64,000 nucleotides of DNA from Isochrysis galbana (taxonomy: Eukaryota; Haptophyta; Isochrysidales; Isochrysidaceae). Numbering within the stretch: the first letter of the stretch is position 1; the number at the start of each line of letters is the position of its first letter. The stretch is taken from contig CM030932.1 of NCBI GenBank assembly GCA_018136815.1, positions 5,122,407 through 5,186,406 on the forward strand. Direction: 5' to 3'. The notes below the pieces were generated by a model. It ran no database searches, had not been told where the DNA came from, and saw nothing but the letters and a program-made list of their open reading frames with translations. Below, one piece after another: positions 37,952 through 48,180 of the stretch. The position numbers were made by a program, and so were the translations under genes.

Positions 37952-39724
37952 ATGCAGTCGGAGCTCTCGAGCAGCGCGGCAGAGTGGACGGGTGGCAGTG
38001 CGGTAGAGGGTGCGCGGCGAAGCGAGCGCACAACGCACCCGCCCACCACGCACCTGGTCTTCCCGCGAGCCCTTGCTTCACCGCTGACTCACAATGCCTG
38101 CCTTTGCGCCGGGTCTGCAGGCGTCTACGGGGGTTACTCCTCTCAGCAGACTGGCCCTGCGGGCGCAGACAGCGTCGCGAACGCGGAGTCCAATGAACAG
38201 GGCGCCGCCTTCACGCAGGGCGGCTATTGCACCTACGCAGACTGCCAGGCCTCTGCTAACCAGATGTACGCTGACGCCCTGCGCACTGCATTACATCTAG
38301 GCGGCATGCACATGCATTGGAATGGGCTGCTCGGAGTCGCTCTGTCGCCTACACGATGTCTCTCAGCGCCTTGCTGCCCTGTAATATTCAGGTATTCGGC
38401 CGCTCAAATGCTTTCCTCAGGCCAATGTAGTCAACCCGGGATGGACTCATCCTTGTACTATGGGCAGATGCTGGGCAGCTCACATATGGGATACACAGGT
38501 CAGGTTGGTATGGGCAGCATGGAACCTGGTGTTGCAGCAATAAGCGACCAGTTTGGCGCCATGGGCATCGTGGAAGGCAAAGGTGGCCACGGTGGGCGCG
38601 GGAATGCTGGACGCGGTGGGCGCTTCGACCATGGCGTGCACAGTGCTTATGGAATCGATCCTCGCACCATGATGGGTGGAAAGGGTGCCATTTATTCGCC
38701 CTATGGCGGTCGGGGGGTCATGGGCCATCCCATGGCCGGCACTCCAGTGCAACATGCGGGCGCATTGATGGGGCCTTATGGGTACGAAGACCCGCGTAGA
38801 CGTGATGAGGAGCGCGATCGCGAGCGTGCGCGCTCTGGCATTCGCGGGTTGCGCACGGGCTTTGTAGTGGTTGTACCGCAAGCTGTTGGCGCTGGGACAT
38901 CGGCCATGTCGGCCGAGGTGAATCGAATCAAAGCATCAGTCAACCCTGCGACCTTCGATTGTAGCCCAAAGTCGGCTCGCTTCTTCATAATAAAATCGTA
39001 CTCGGAGGACGACATCCATATGTCGATCAAGCATGGGATTTGGGCATCGACCGACACGGGCAACCGGCGACTTGATGCTGCATATCGGGAATCGGCCAGC
39101 CGCGGTCCAATCTACCTGTTCTTCTCCGTGAATGCGTCGGGCCAGTTCTCGGGAATGGCGCAGATGGAATCCGGCATCGACTACACGAAGAAATTAGGCG
39201 CCTTGGCTCAAGACAAGTGGAGTGGCACCTTTGCGATCAAATGGATTTTTGTAAAGGACCTTCCCAACTCTCAATTCCGACACATCCTGCTCGCCAATAA
39301 CGAAAACAAGCCCGTGACCAACTCGCGTGATACTCAAGAGCTCCTGCTTGACCCCGGCTGCGAAATGCTGAACATCTTCCACACGTTCCAGGCCCGCACG
39401 TCGGTGTTGGACGATTTTGGCTTCTATGAGAAACGGCACGAGCTAATGGAAGCTCGTGCAACGATGCAGGCGGGATTCAGCGGCTCAATGGTCGCGCCGA
39501 TGGGTGCTAGCGTGGGTGGCGCGATGCTAGGCACTCTGGGCGGAGGCGCCACTCGTGTGATGGCTGCCGGGGCGATGGGGGGCGTGGCCAACCAAGGTGC
39601 CGGCTTGATGGCACCTATGAGCGAGATGCGATGCGCAGGGATGGGTGCGGGATCAATGGGCGTGCCCATGGCAGGTATGGCGGGACAAGTGGGCGGCATG
39701 CCATCTTACCCTCCGATGCAATGA
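37952..39724 (+). CDS. YTH-domain m6A RNA reader (YTHDF/ECT-like)
   Basis: An open frame of 590 aa, but the true start and one or two introns before residue about 150 are unsettled: AG at 38119-38120 could begin an exon (GVYGGYSSQQ), and 38290-38390 may be a stop-free intron ending TATTCAG. Residues 130-300 are Gly/Met/Tyr-rich and disordered. The YTH domain spans about 330-470: SARFFIIKSYSEDDIHMSIK, W364 in KHGIWAS, FFSVNASGQFSGMAQM, QDKW423, IKWIFVKDLPNSQFRHILL, NNENKPVTNSRDTQELL. The C-terminus is Met/Gly/Ala-rich. The domain binds N6-methyladenosine in mRNA through an aromatic cage. Two cage Trp are present; the third position, W486 of human YTHDF2, is Leu418 here at identical spacing (54 and 59 residues after the first Trp). 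Confidence 0.88.
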   Translation: MQSELSSSAAEWTGGSAVEGARRSERTTHPPTTHLVFPRALASPLTHNACLCAGSAGVYGGYSSQQTGPAGADSVANAESNEQGAAFTQGGYCTYADCQASANQMYADALRTALHLGGMHMHWNGLLGVALSPTRCLSAPCCPVIFRYSAAQMLSSGQCSQPGMDSSLYYGQMLGSSHMGYTGQVGMGSMEPGVAAISDQFGAMGIVEGKGGHGGRGNAGRGGRFDHGVHSAYGIDPRTMMGGKGAIYSPYGGRGVMGHPMAGTPVQHAGALMGPYGYEDPRRRDEERDRERARSGIRGLRTGFVVVVPQAVGAGTSAMSAEVNRIKASVNPATFDCSPKSARFFIIKSYSEDDIHMSIKHGIWASTDTGNRRLDAAYRESASRGPIYLFFSVNASGQFSGMAQMESGIDYTKKLGALAQDKWSGTFAIKWIFVKDLPNSQFRHILLANNENKPVTNSRDTQELLLDPGCEMLNIFHTFQARTSVLDDFGFYEKRHELMEARATMQAGFSGSMVAPMGASVGGAMLGTLGGGATRVMAAGAMGGVANQGAGLMAPMSEMRCAGMGAGSMGVPMAGMAGQVGGMPSYPPMQ

Positions 39725-40044
39725 GCATAGTCGAGCTTACGGGTTTACTACATGCATTGTACACATTGTGCGTCCGGGAAGGGTTGAGGCAGGTCACTCA
39801 CCAAGAGCCACAAAAGGGCCCGCTCACTCTGCTTGATGCTTGATTGAGCTGCTCGAGGCTTAGGTCATCTCAGAGAACCGAAGACCGATGTCATAAAAAC
39901 TTTTAATGTTCTCGCCAAGCACGCGACCCCGCTTTCCTAACTAGTAGCCACGCCCTAACTCCTTTCACTTCCCTCCACCTAGCCTTGCGGCGTCTCCCCT
40001 CGTGCGGCTACGATTAGTTAAGGCGGAAGGCGGCCCGGGTTGTC
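39725..40044. other. Intergenic, YTH gene 3' side
   Basis: No gene seen. 39890-40030 weakly resembles repeat family G (CTTTTAATGTTCTCGCCAAGC). Confidence 0.35.
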
Positions 40045-40210
40045 AACCTACTTTTATAAGTGGAAGTCAATGGGGGCCTCGCACCCCCCTCACTCCATCG
40101 CGGACACCCCCCGGGGTGGGCCCGTACAACCAACCTTAGCCCCTGCTCTCAGGCGGGGCTGGGCACTGGGCAATCATGCAATCATCATTCTGGCCCTTTT
40201 TCGGTTTCCG
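40045..40210 (+). repeat. Dispersed repeat family C, copy 2 (5' part only)
   Basis: Starts AACCTACTTTTATAAGTGG, then GTCAATGGGGGCCTCGCACC and GGACACCCCCCGGGGTGGGCC, ending in the degraded CAGCCCC stem. It is truncated relative to 30165-30680. Confidence 0.75.
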
Positions 40211-41599
40211 CTGACACCTGACAGCCCGCCCTTTCTTCCCTTCCCTCCACCTCCTCCCTTTTCCCCCATCATTCCACTTTGTCTTCGGTATCCGGAGTAC
40301 GGCCCAAGTGCGCTAACGTGGGCCTGGTTCAGAGTGCGGGTTGAGGGCAGGCCTTTTGGATGCGTAGTATGCGTGGCTGGCTTTTCGTGCTTGGGCTTTT
40401 TGTGTCTCGTGTGGGTGTGTCGGGTTCCGTTGTACCTTTGCGCGTGAATGAAAGTTTGTCCACTGGTGTGGCCGCCTCTTAGGCGTCAGGCGCGATATGT
40501 TTCGGGTTCTACGGCTGTTATATGTGTGCCACTCCCCGCGCGGTGGTTAGCGTTAGGAGCTCTGCGCTGGGGTCTAAGTTGCCTTTCGAGCCCTAAAGCT
40601 AAAGCGCTAAAGCCTAGTGTGAATGAATAGAGGGTATAGATCGTTCATGTCTATCCCTTTTTTCGGCTGTCTGCCCATCCATACCCGCTCGGGCAGCCCA
40701 CTTCTCATTGTGTTTTCGTGGCGGCAGGTGAGCCCCCAAGGAGTTTTTTCTTGGGCTTTGGAGAACGGTCAAAAAAAAACAAAAAATCATGTCCATTTCC
40801 CCCACATGTTAGTAGTTAGTAGTTATAAGTCACTGTTTGGCCGCCCTAGTAAATAAATTAATAAAGGTAGTAAAGAGGGAGGGGTGCAGGCCTATCATTT
40901 GCCATGCTATTGTCAACCTAGCGTCCGGAGTGTATAGATTCTACCTGTTCTACAGTATGGGCGCACCATTATTAAGAAAACAGGACCCAAAGCTTCTAAA
41001 GCTTTCTTGCCCCCACCGGGCTCCGCCCGGGAGTTTCTTATTTGAGGTTTCTTAGGGGTGGGGTGGGTGGGTGGATGGTGGATGGGGGGGTTCTCATTTC
41101 TTGCGGAGACAAAAGTCGCGAGTGCGCGGGCGCGGGCGCGGGCCAACCCCACCCCTTCCGCCGCCTTGCAGCAGCGGGGGGCGCGCGGCGGCCAGCTGGC
41201 ACGCGCGCGCACTCGTACTCGTACTCACGCATCACGTCTGTCTCATGTCTACTCACGGCTCGGCGTGGCCCGCATGCTTGGCGGCCGCGCCGCGCCCGAG
41301 GCCTAACGGCTAACGACGGGCGACGGGCGCCTCGTCATGGCGGGCCGGCCGCTGCGCCGCTGTGCGGCCGCAGGCCGCAGGAGTGTCTTAGCTGGTAGCT
41401 GGGGCAGTTTCTTTTACCGGGTCGGCGGTCGGCGGCCAAATTCATGTTAAGCTTTCTTAATGTTAATGCGGGGGGTTCTTAATGGTGCACCTATACTGTA
41501 GTGTGGATGCTGTTTGCCAACCTATAGTGAAGCCTCCTCCTTTGTCCTTTGCGGCCGTTGATCAGTGAATGAATGAATAGATGCACTAACCGCTAACCG
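40211..41599. other. Intergenic, repeat fragments only
   Basis: TGGGCTTTGGAGAACGGTCA near 40755 recurs at about 48912 as GGGCTTTGGAGAATGGTCA. GTTATAAGTCACTGTTTGGCC near 40825 is a short piece of the 20540 repeat. 41130-41400 is CG-rich. No coding sequence is recognised. Confidence 0.4.
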
Positions 41600-41750
41600 C
41601 GCGCACACTCACACTCTCACACTCCCATCGATGGGTAGGGGCGTAGGCGTAGGGCGTAGGGGGGTAGGGGCTCCGTTGATTGACGATCAGGGCTAGCAGC
41701 ACTAAGGTTAAATCAGCACGAACAAGAAAGCTCTGACATCCTCAGTCTCT
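41600..41750 (+). repeat. Dispersed repeat family D, diverged copy
   Basis: Shares GGTAGGGGCTCCGTTG, AGCACTAAGGTTAAA and ACAAGAAAGCTCTGACA with 8035-8145 and 52860-52950. It ends about 200 bp before the F-box/cytochrome b5 start codon. Confidence 0.55.
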
Positions 41751-41958
41751 CACCCCCCATCAATCCTCGATCACATGTCCCTACTTCCCTCCCTAGGCTG
41801 CTCCACATCTTGGACGGTATAAAATAGTAGTACTCTAGATCCTAGTACTACTACTAGTATATTACTCTAGATTACGTCCTGCTCCCCCCCTCCCCGCCCG
41901 CCCCCCCCCCCCTCCCCGCCCATCCACTCTGCCGCTCGCTGCCCGCCTACACCGGAGG

Positions 41959-42992
41959 ATGACCTCCGTCCTTGGGCCGAGGCCCGTCGAGCTGCCATGC
42001 GCAGCAGCATCGCGAGGCCACACGGATGGCTGGCTCGAGAAGGCCGAGACTTACCTCGCGCACTACTTTGGCTCCGCCACCGACGTTGCTGAGATGTTTG
42101 CTGATGCCGTCTCGAGCACCACGCAGACCATCACCTCCGAGGAGAGTCTCAGCAGCTACTTTGGCGCAGCGAACGATGTGGCCGAGATTCTCGCCGAAGT
42201 GGCCAAACCTGCCTCTAACTGGGAGACTCGAGACGCCAACCCAGCTGCCGTCACCACCATACGCCCGTCATATGGTGTGGCTGTTGAGAGCAGGCAAGGC
42301 CGAGTCGTGGTCCAGAACCCACTGGAAGCGTTGCCAATTGATTCACTGCATCAGATCCTTTCCCACTGCTGCGCCCGAACATTGATACGCGCGGCGCAGA
42401 CCAGCCGGGCACTTTACGAGGCCGTCAACTGCGACGAACATTGGCGGACACTGTGGAAGCAGCGCTATGGTGAGCTGTGTTCGTCGATTGGCTTGGACGA
42501 TTTTCCTAGGGCCACAGAAAGCTGGCGATCTTTCTATTTTTCGTTCGGCTCTTCATGGGCTTCACGTGCCTACACAGAGAAGGGGCGTGTGATCATCAAG
42601 ATCGATGGCATCTGGTACGATGCGACGCCGATCGTGGCTGACCACCCAGGTGGACCTGCTTTGTTGCTAGCTTCTGCGGGACTAGACGCGACCAAGGCGT
42701 TCGATTACACCAGTCATTCGGTACGCTTCCGCTCGTTAGGGGCGTGAGTTCACGGATAAGTTCAGCCTGCACACAATCTCTGTGAGTTGAGTGGACTTAT
42801 TGCTTCCGTTCCCTTCTGGCAATTTAGGATCATGCCCAGCGCATGCTAAAAGGTATCAAGATGACAACGCAAATCTCTCCCGAAGGCACATTGTTGTGTT
42901 ATGTACCTTCTCGCCAGCCGATCGGCGCAGCAGCCGCACTTCTCACCTGCACGCGGCAGCTGCGGTGCTTGGATATGCTGAGTTCTTCCTAA
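41959..42992 (+). CDS. F-box protein fused to a cytochrome b5-like haem domain
   Basis: Two exons, 41959-42720 and 42828-42992, joined in phase 0 (donor TCG|GTACGC, acceptor TTTAG|GAT), giving 308 aa. The N-terminus holds a short internal repeat, HYFGSATDVAEMFADAV and SYFGAANDVAEILAEVA. Residues about 118-170 are an F-box: NPLEALPIDSLHQILSHC, then AAQTSRALYEAV and HWRTLWKQRYG. Residues about 205-275 are cytochrome b5-like: WYDATPIVADHPGGPALLLA with haem ligand His229, and, at the end of exon 1, TSHS with His253, exactly 24 residues later as in cytochrome b5. Exon 2 gives the closing helix DHAQRMLKGIKM. F-box proteins recruit targets to SCF ubiquitin ligases; a haem- or redox-sensing SCF receptor is inference. 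No membrane anchor is seen. Confidence 0.85.
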
Positions 42993-44149
42993 TTGGACTG
43001 GACCAGACAAATATTCGACTCCGCGGTGATTCAATATATGCATTGTAAAGTAGATACGCACAGCTAGCTCGTAATGTGCTCCTTGAGTGCAAGGCTATCG
43101 TCGCATCTATGGAAGACACGTGCCTCAATGGTGCACTCCATCACACTTGGTTTGCTTCGTTTCGATTCGCAAGGGAGGAGACGAGGCGGAGTCGGCCCTT
43201 GTTGTCGCGAGGGGAGTTCGTGCATCTGGCGGTGTGGGTGTGGAATGTGCGCACATGGGCGCCTCTCTGCGTTTAATCTTTGTGGAGGTCCGCGTAAGAG
43301 TGACGCGATTCTCTCGTACTTTGATGGAGGGGCCACTTCCATCAGGCATGCCCGATGGAGGGGTGGTTGCACAAGCCTGTTGTTGTTTGGCTGAGGTCTA
43401 CTACAGCCTACTGTCCCCCATGGGGGCAGGGGCCAGCATGGAGCAAGGCTTCGTTGTCCTCCCTGGGTGTCGCGTGTCGCCGGAGCCACGGGCCGTGTGG
43501 CGCGACCGGAGTCGCATGCACTTGCTCGGCCTCTAAGGGTCGGCGCGGTCGCTGCGACTGCGACTGCTCCATGGGAGCTGGGGGGCCGCCCTTGGTAGGG
43601 GCCATTGTTCACTTTGTGCGCCCGTTCCGAGATCATAAAATGTGGTTTATGATCTCCGCCTGAGGCCTCAGGCTGAGACTCGTTTGTATGTAGTACGTCA
43701 AGCTGAGGGACGTTTGTCAGTGAGTTGTGCCCATGAGGGCAACCCGGCCTCGGGCCGCGCTGCCGGAGCAGCGCAGCCGTCGCCAGGATCATGTCGCATT
43801 CGCGAATCGACGGGCTCGATAGCTGGGGCGTGTGTTGTGTGCTGACACGTCTGCCCTTTGGGGACCGGAGAGGATGGGGTTCCAGCCCCGCAACCCCGAA
43901 AGTGGCCTTTGGTGGGCACTAGCATCCTTCATTGTGGTTCCAACGCGCCAAAATCTACTAAAAAAAAACTCCCTGGCCACCGCGAAAAAAACACCGCATT
44001 GCGCATTGTTCGCTCTCGTACTCGCCACCATGAAACAATTGGCTTCTGAAACTTTGCACAAGCTCTTATCATAGCATGAGACACCTCTCCATGCATTCAC
44101 ATCGACTTTTGGGTGCAATTGTGAAAAATCGATTTTTCCCGTCCCCACC
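42993..44149. other. Intergenic, nothing convincing
   Basis: Several long frames overlap on both strands without known domains. CATGGGAGCTGGGGGGCCGC near 43570 is repeated near 44466, indicating repeat-derived sequence. Confidence 0.4.
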
Positions 44150-44420
44150 TGCGAACGTGGAGAACGGAGAACTCAGAACTCTCCGACCCTCTCTAGCCAA
44201 GGAAACAAGGGAACGCCAGGAAGGCATGAGCATGAGAGAACGGAAGGAAGGGATCCCGGCTGTGGGTTGCGCGCGCGGGAACTCGGGGCGGGAGAAGACG
44301 GGAGGAACGGGGTGTGGGGGAGACACGCTCTAAAGATAGAACGCGTGGCGGAAGAGGGGAAGGAGGAAGGGCGCGGGAAGGAGACACTCTCTAAAGATAG
44401 AGCGTGCGGCGTGGTGCGTG
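44150..44420 (-). repeat. Dispersed repeat family I, copy 2
   Basis: Inverted relative to 26160-26470. It contains two CTCTAAAGATAGA half-sites (44327 and 44390) about 60 bp apart and the purine-rich GGAAGGGATCCCGGC segment. Confidence 0.55.
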
Positions 44421-44654
44421 GTGAGGCTCCCCTTATCCACGACAGTCGCTTTGCCAGCAACTAGTTCATGGGGGCTGGGGGGCCGCCCTCGGCAGGGGGC
44501 CTGGAGGCTGGAGGAGAGGAGAGTCGCGCCGGCGCGCTCCATCGCAATCAACTATAAAAATAGTTGTCTCACGGTATCATAAGTGATCAACGTCAAGCCT
44601 GCCCGCCCTAAGCCGTTTACTAAAAACCTACCGAACCACCTTGAGAGATAACGG

Positions 44655-46645
44655 CTACGGTACACCCTCGGTGTCCTTGCAAGCGGGGTTCAACGGCCAA
44701 CTCAGCCCGTCAACGGCGGGTCCATCACCCACAACGGGTAGCAGCCAGAGTGCAGGCTGGCGCCCGAAGACTTGCTCCCAATTCCGTCTACATCCCACGT
44801 CATAGCGCCGCTCCAACGGCTTGAGGGTCGTGGCATTTCGTAGTATGAGTCGCACCTGCCAAAACGTGAAGCAACTCAGAATGACACCCACCACCATGTC
44901 ACATACGAAACAGACAATGGCACCGATTGCTTGCCACCGCTCAGCGTTGGATGCGTGCAGCACCGCAGAAACGATCCATGTGCCGGCAGACGCAGGGATG
45001 AAGGCAGTCCGTTGCCGACGCAAAAGATTCCGCAGCTGCTTGTCTAAAATATCGGGGCGCCGGCCACCATCTACATGCGCATCCCTTCCGCTGACTGATC
45101 GTGCAGAGTCACCCTCGCCTTGATTAGCAGTTCGGCCGAGATCGTCGACCACAGCGTGAACAGCACCGGCAAAGAGGGCTGCCACACGAAGCTTCGACCT
45201 CGCGTCATCTGACTCTGCCTTATTGAGCATTTGCTGCAGGCCGCCAGGTTCAGAATAGAGCTGAATGAAAGCGTTCCCACGAATCGTGGATACGTGTCGT
45301 ATCTCGTGAGCGGCAAAGCCGGCGCCTACAATGCATAAGAGAGCAGAGTAGACGAGGAAGAGGATAAAAAACTTGCGATTCCTCAAACCTGAGCAACAGC
45401 AAGATGGACGGGCGGGGCCGTTCAGATAGGATTACGTCGAGGCTGCCAACGCTTGGCTGGCACGAGTTGGCACAGTTTGCGGACGGCAAGTTGGTTTCAC
45501 GAGTTACACCCTGGGGCAAGTACCGTACCGATCGGCGTTCCTATCCAGAAGCAAAAGTGATCCAATCCCAGCACCATCTCTCCCGCGTTGGCAACCCATT
45601 GAGCTCGTTCTGGTTGTTGAAGTCCCGTGCGTGGGCACAGGCGTACGCCGCGCGCGACGGAATCATCATTGCCGCATGTGCCAATGAGGCCAGCCGCTAG
45701 CTGCGCTTCAATAGGCTGTAGATCCGCCGCACCGAATGCAGCTAGCCGCCCTCCTACAGCGCGCCTATATCCCCCTGCCCTCCCCTCCTCCGGACCTGCT
45801 CGCTTTCCAGCCAACGGAGAGCCTTCCTCTCGCTCTCTCTCTCTCAGGCCAAAGATGAGAGGCGGTGCGCCCGGGTGCGTCGTCTGGCACCGATAGAAGG
45901 AGACGAGCTGGAGAAGGAGCAGCAGGTGAGCGATGCAGACGAGCCATACCGGGAAAACACCGGAACTTTGCTCCACCAGAGTTAGGGCTAAGCTGTTACC
46001 CGCCCTGCTGCCAACGATAGAGGGGTTCTGCAGCATATCAGAGCTTGATATGGGCAGCAGCTTGTCAGTTCGGAATGAAGAGTACACGACATTGCACATA
46101 ACGACCACGTAGTTGGCCGTAACCTGCGAGGGGTTAGGTCAGATGAGGAGTGACTGAGTTTGCTTTACGCCCGGGCTACTCTTTGCATGTTCAAGAGCCA
46201 CACAGCCAAACCCATTGGGGACGCATGCAACTCCGAGCAATGAAGCTGCAAGCTTGATGAATAGTGAATAGACGTGACAATACTGGCTAGCCCTGACACA
46301 GCTGCAGAAGAGGAGCCCGAGCTATCCCGCCTCAGTGGTTTGGAGGCAAGCGAGACGGCACACCAAGATCCAGATGAAGACGAGGTACACGGTGGGCACG
46401 AAGTTACAGAGGAAGCGGAGGAGCGGTCCTCGTTTCGTCTGTCGCATGTATACCGACTCTCGCAGGCGCGGCACAGAGACCTCGAGCTCCGAGTCGGCGT
46501 TGAAGTCGGCAGGCAGCCGGATCTCGATCCAGCGGGTCGGCTCGTATCCCGGCAGCGGTGTGCGCAGCCACCCGCCCGGCTGGACGGCAGTTGGTACCGG
46601 CAGTAGGTGGGTGTCGCGCTCGGGGCCCATTGGCCCGCCTGCCAT
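44655..46645 (-). CDS. DHHC-family S-acyltransferase-like membrane protein with degenerate zinc finger
   Basis: Three exons, 46645-46364, 46123-45529 and 45388-44655, join in frame to 536 aa. First helices lie at about 75-110 (FVPTVYLVFIWILVTANYVV) and 150-170 (VWLVCIAHLLLLLQLV), then CQTTHPGAPP, the family's D-P-G turn. The catalytic loop reads Cys257, Pro265, Arg267-Ala268, Val278, Leu281-Asp282-His283-Phe284-Cys285, W-I, I-G, then RNRKFFILFLVYSALLC into helix 3. The C-terminus has NATTLK (TTxE-like) and YDVGCRRNWEQVFG (PaCCT-like). The enzymes attach fatty acids to protein cysteines at Golgi, ER or plasma membrane. Here Thr260, Trp270, Val271, Ala274 and Met277 replace zinc-binding Cys/His at exact spacing. 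An about 70-residue insert precedes the loop; another intron there cannot be excluded. Confidence 0.8.
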
Positions 46646-46899
46646 TCGAGGGAAGAGACAATTCAAGTACGAAAAAAAAATGGGGGGGGGGGGGGGGCAC
46701 AGTTGGTGGGCAACTATGAGTTAGAAGTGGCAAGTGGGTGGTAAAAAAATAGTCGAACGCGAAGTCAAATCAAACATTTTGACCGTTTGAACCAAATCAA
46801 CTAACTGAACCTTTTAACGGTCTAAAAACCAACATATTGAACTACCCACTGCTCCCTTGACCCCCAAAGTGAACACAGTTAACAACCCTGATTTTTTTT
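46646..46899. other. Intergenic: poly-G run and probable promoter of the DHHC-like gene
   Basis: A 17-G run at 46682-46698 lies 5' of the minus-strand start. Next to it, 46760-46850 is AT-rich with repeated ATTTTGACCGTTTGAAC-like words. Confidence 0.4.
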
Positions 46900-47290
46900 G
46901 GCGCCGTGTGCAAACAGGCTAGAAATCACTATCGCGGAGGGACGACGTCCGACGCGAGCGCGGGCGAGCGTCGGGTCGCTAATCGACGCGTCCCCGGCGC
47001 AGCGTGCCTCGGCCAGCCACAGCCATGCGCGTAGGCTGCCGGGTGCACCTCCTACTGCGCCCCATACCCGCCGCCGCCTCATCGCAAATCGCCCCCTCGC
47101 GGGCGCATGCCGCCATCGTGCAGATATTCCCGTCCCACGGTCAAGACGGCGCTTGCGCGCGCAGCCACTGCAGCACCTCCAGGTGGCCAGCCCGTGCGGC
47201 CGCGCTGCATGCGCGCTTGTTCCGTGGACCGGGCAAGCATCGAAAGTGAGCGTCGAAAGTATCGGCCTTCCAGAACAGGAGAGGATCGCG
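46900..47290 (-). pseudogene. Ankyrin-repeat gene remnant
   Basis: On the minus strand, from about 47215, one frame reads CSAAARAGHLEVLQWLRAQ, the consensus of protist ankyrin repeats. A TGA stop follows, then PWDGNICTMAACAREG, the start of the next repeat (C-P-W-D...C-x-x-A-A). Beyond about 47080 further repeat-like residues are split between frames. One nonsense codon plus frame changes indicate a decayed gene; an unusual intron is less likely. Such repeats are abundant in algal and protist genomes and mediate protein binding. Confidence 0.55.
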
Positions 47291-47474
47291 AACATCTTCC
47301 GACAGCTGGGCGTAGAACTAGTAGAGGAGAAGCCGGCCTGGGAAAGGGCATGAAGATTTCGTTTATGATGCGCAAATATACAATATACGTGTAGCAGATG
47401 AACCCCGTCTCAGTAATAAAACCTTCTGTGCGATGTGCGAAAACACAACTAAGTAAAAACAAAAAGGCCGCGAA
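47291..47474. other. Intergenic, nothing recognised
   Basis: Short sequence between the ankyrin remnant and the repeat cluster. Confidence 0.3.
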
Positions 47475-47720
47475 TGCGACTTAAGGGGGGGGGAAGATCA
47501 GGGGGGGGGGGCCGCGGGCCACCGGACCATATCTAAGCCCTTCACCCTTCACCCTTATCTATCCCCCTAGTAGTGTACGGGGGGAGCCGCCTGATGGCGG
47601 GGGGAGAAGGGCCGGAGGAGTGGGGGTGTAGAAAGTATGCTACGTACTACGTGCTGCGTGTAGTGCAGGTAGTGAGTGGTTCCATTCGCCGCGAGTGCGG
47701 TAAGAATATTAAAAGGTCTT
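47475..47720 (-). repeat. Dispersed repeat family G, copy 2
   Basis: Inverted match to 29262-29460: GGCCACCGGACCATATCTAA, then CGCCTGATGGCGGGGGGAGA, ending near ATTAAAAGGTCTTTAG. Confidence 0.65.
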
Positions 47721-47829
47721 TAGAGGGCGCTCCACAACCCAAGGTCCTAGACGTCCACCCGTAGCTTTTGACCGAGAACGAGAACGAGAGAAGACAAAGA
47801 ACTATAATATTAATATAATAATAATCAAT

Positions 47830-48180
47830 GTTATATCCTAGCCAACCCCACTAGCTAATTGGACATAACGTCTCAGTCCCGGAATCCCGCCATGCCTGAC
47901 GGGCCAGGTGTCCGGGTGATACCGGGGGGTGGGGGCACTGCCCCCTCCCCTCGATATTTGTCCTCCCCCCAGTGCACGCACCGACCCCGCGCACCTCAGC
48001 GCGTCCTCTCCTCGAGTCCACGCTGGGGGAAAACCCCTTTCGGGTAAAAGCAACGCGGGGGGGGGGGGGGCATTCGTGAGATAGGAGCCCAGAAGCGCTA
48101 ATCTCCCTCGCTAGAGCGAGTGGCCGCGGCGAGCCGCGGCCCTTCCCTCCTGGCTCTGGCGCCCCCGTCTTCTCTTACCC
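47830..48180 (+). repeat. Dispersed repeat family F, copy 2
   Basis: Direct copy of 20121-20450, including TTATATCCTAGCCAACCCCA, GGGGGCACTGCCCCC, GGGAAAACCCCTTTCGGGTA, the poly-G run and the GGCCGCGGCGAGCCGCGGCC stem. Confidence 0.8.

Noticed and set aside
43064-43792. 242-codon minus-strand frame
   Set aside because: No recognisable domain, overlapping frames on the other strand, and repeat-derived sequence at its edge.
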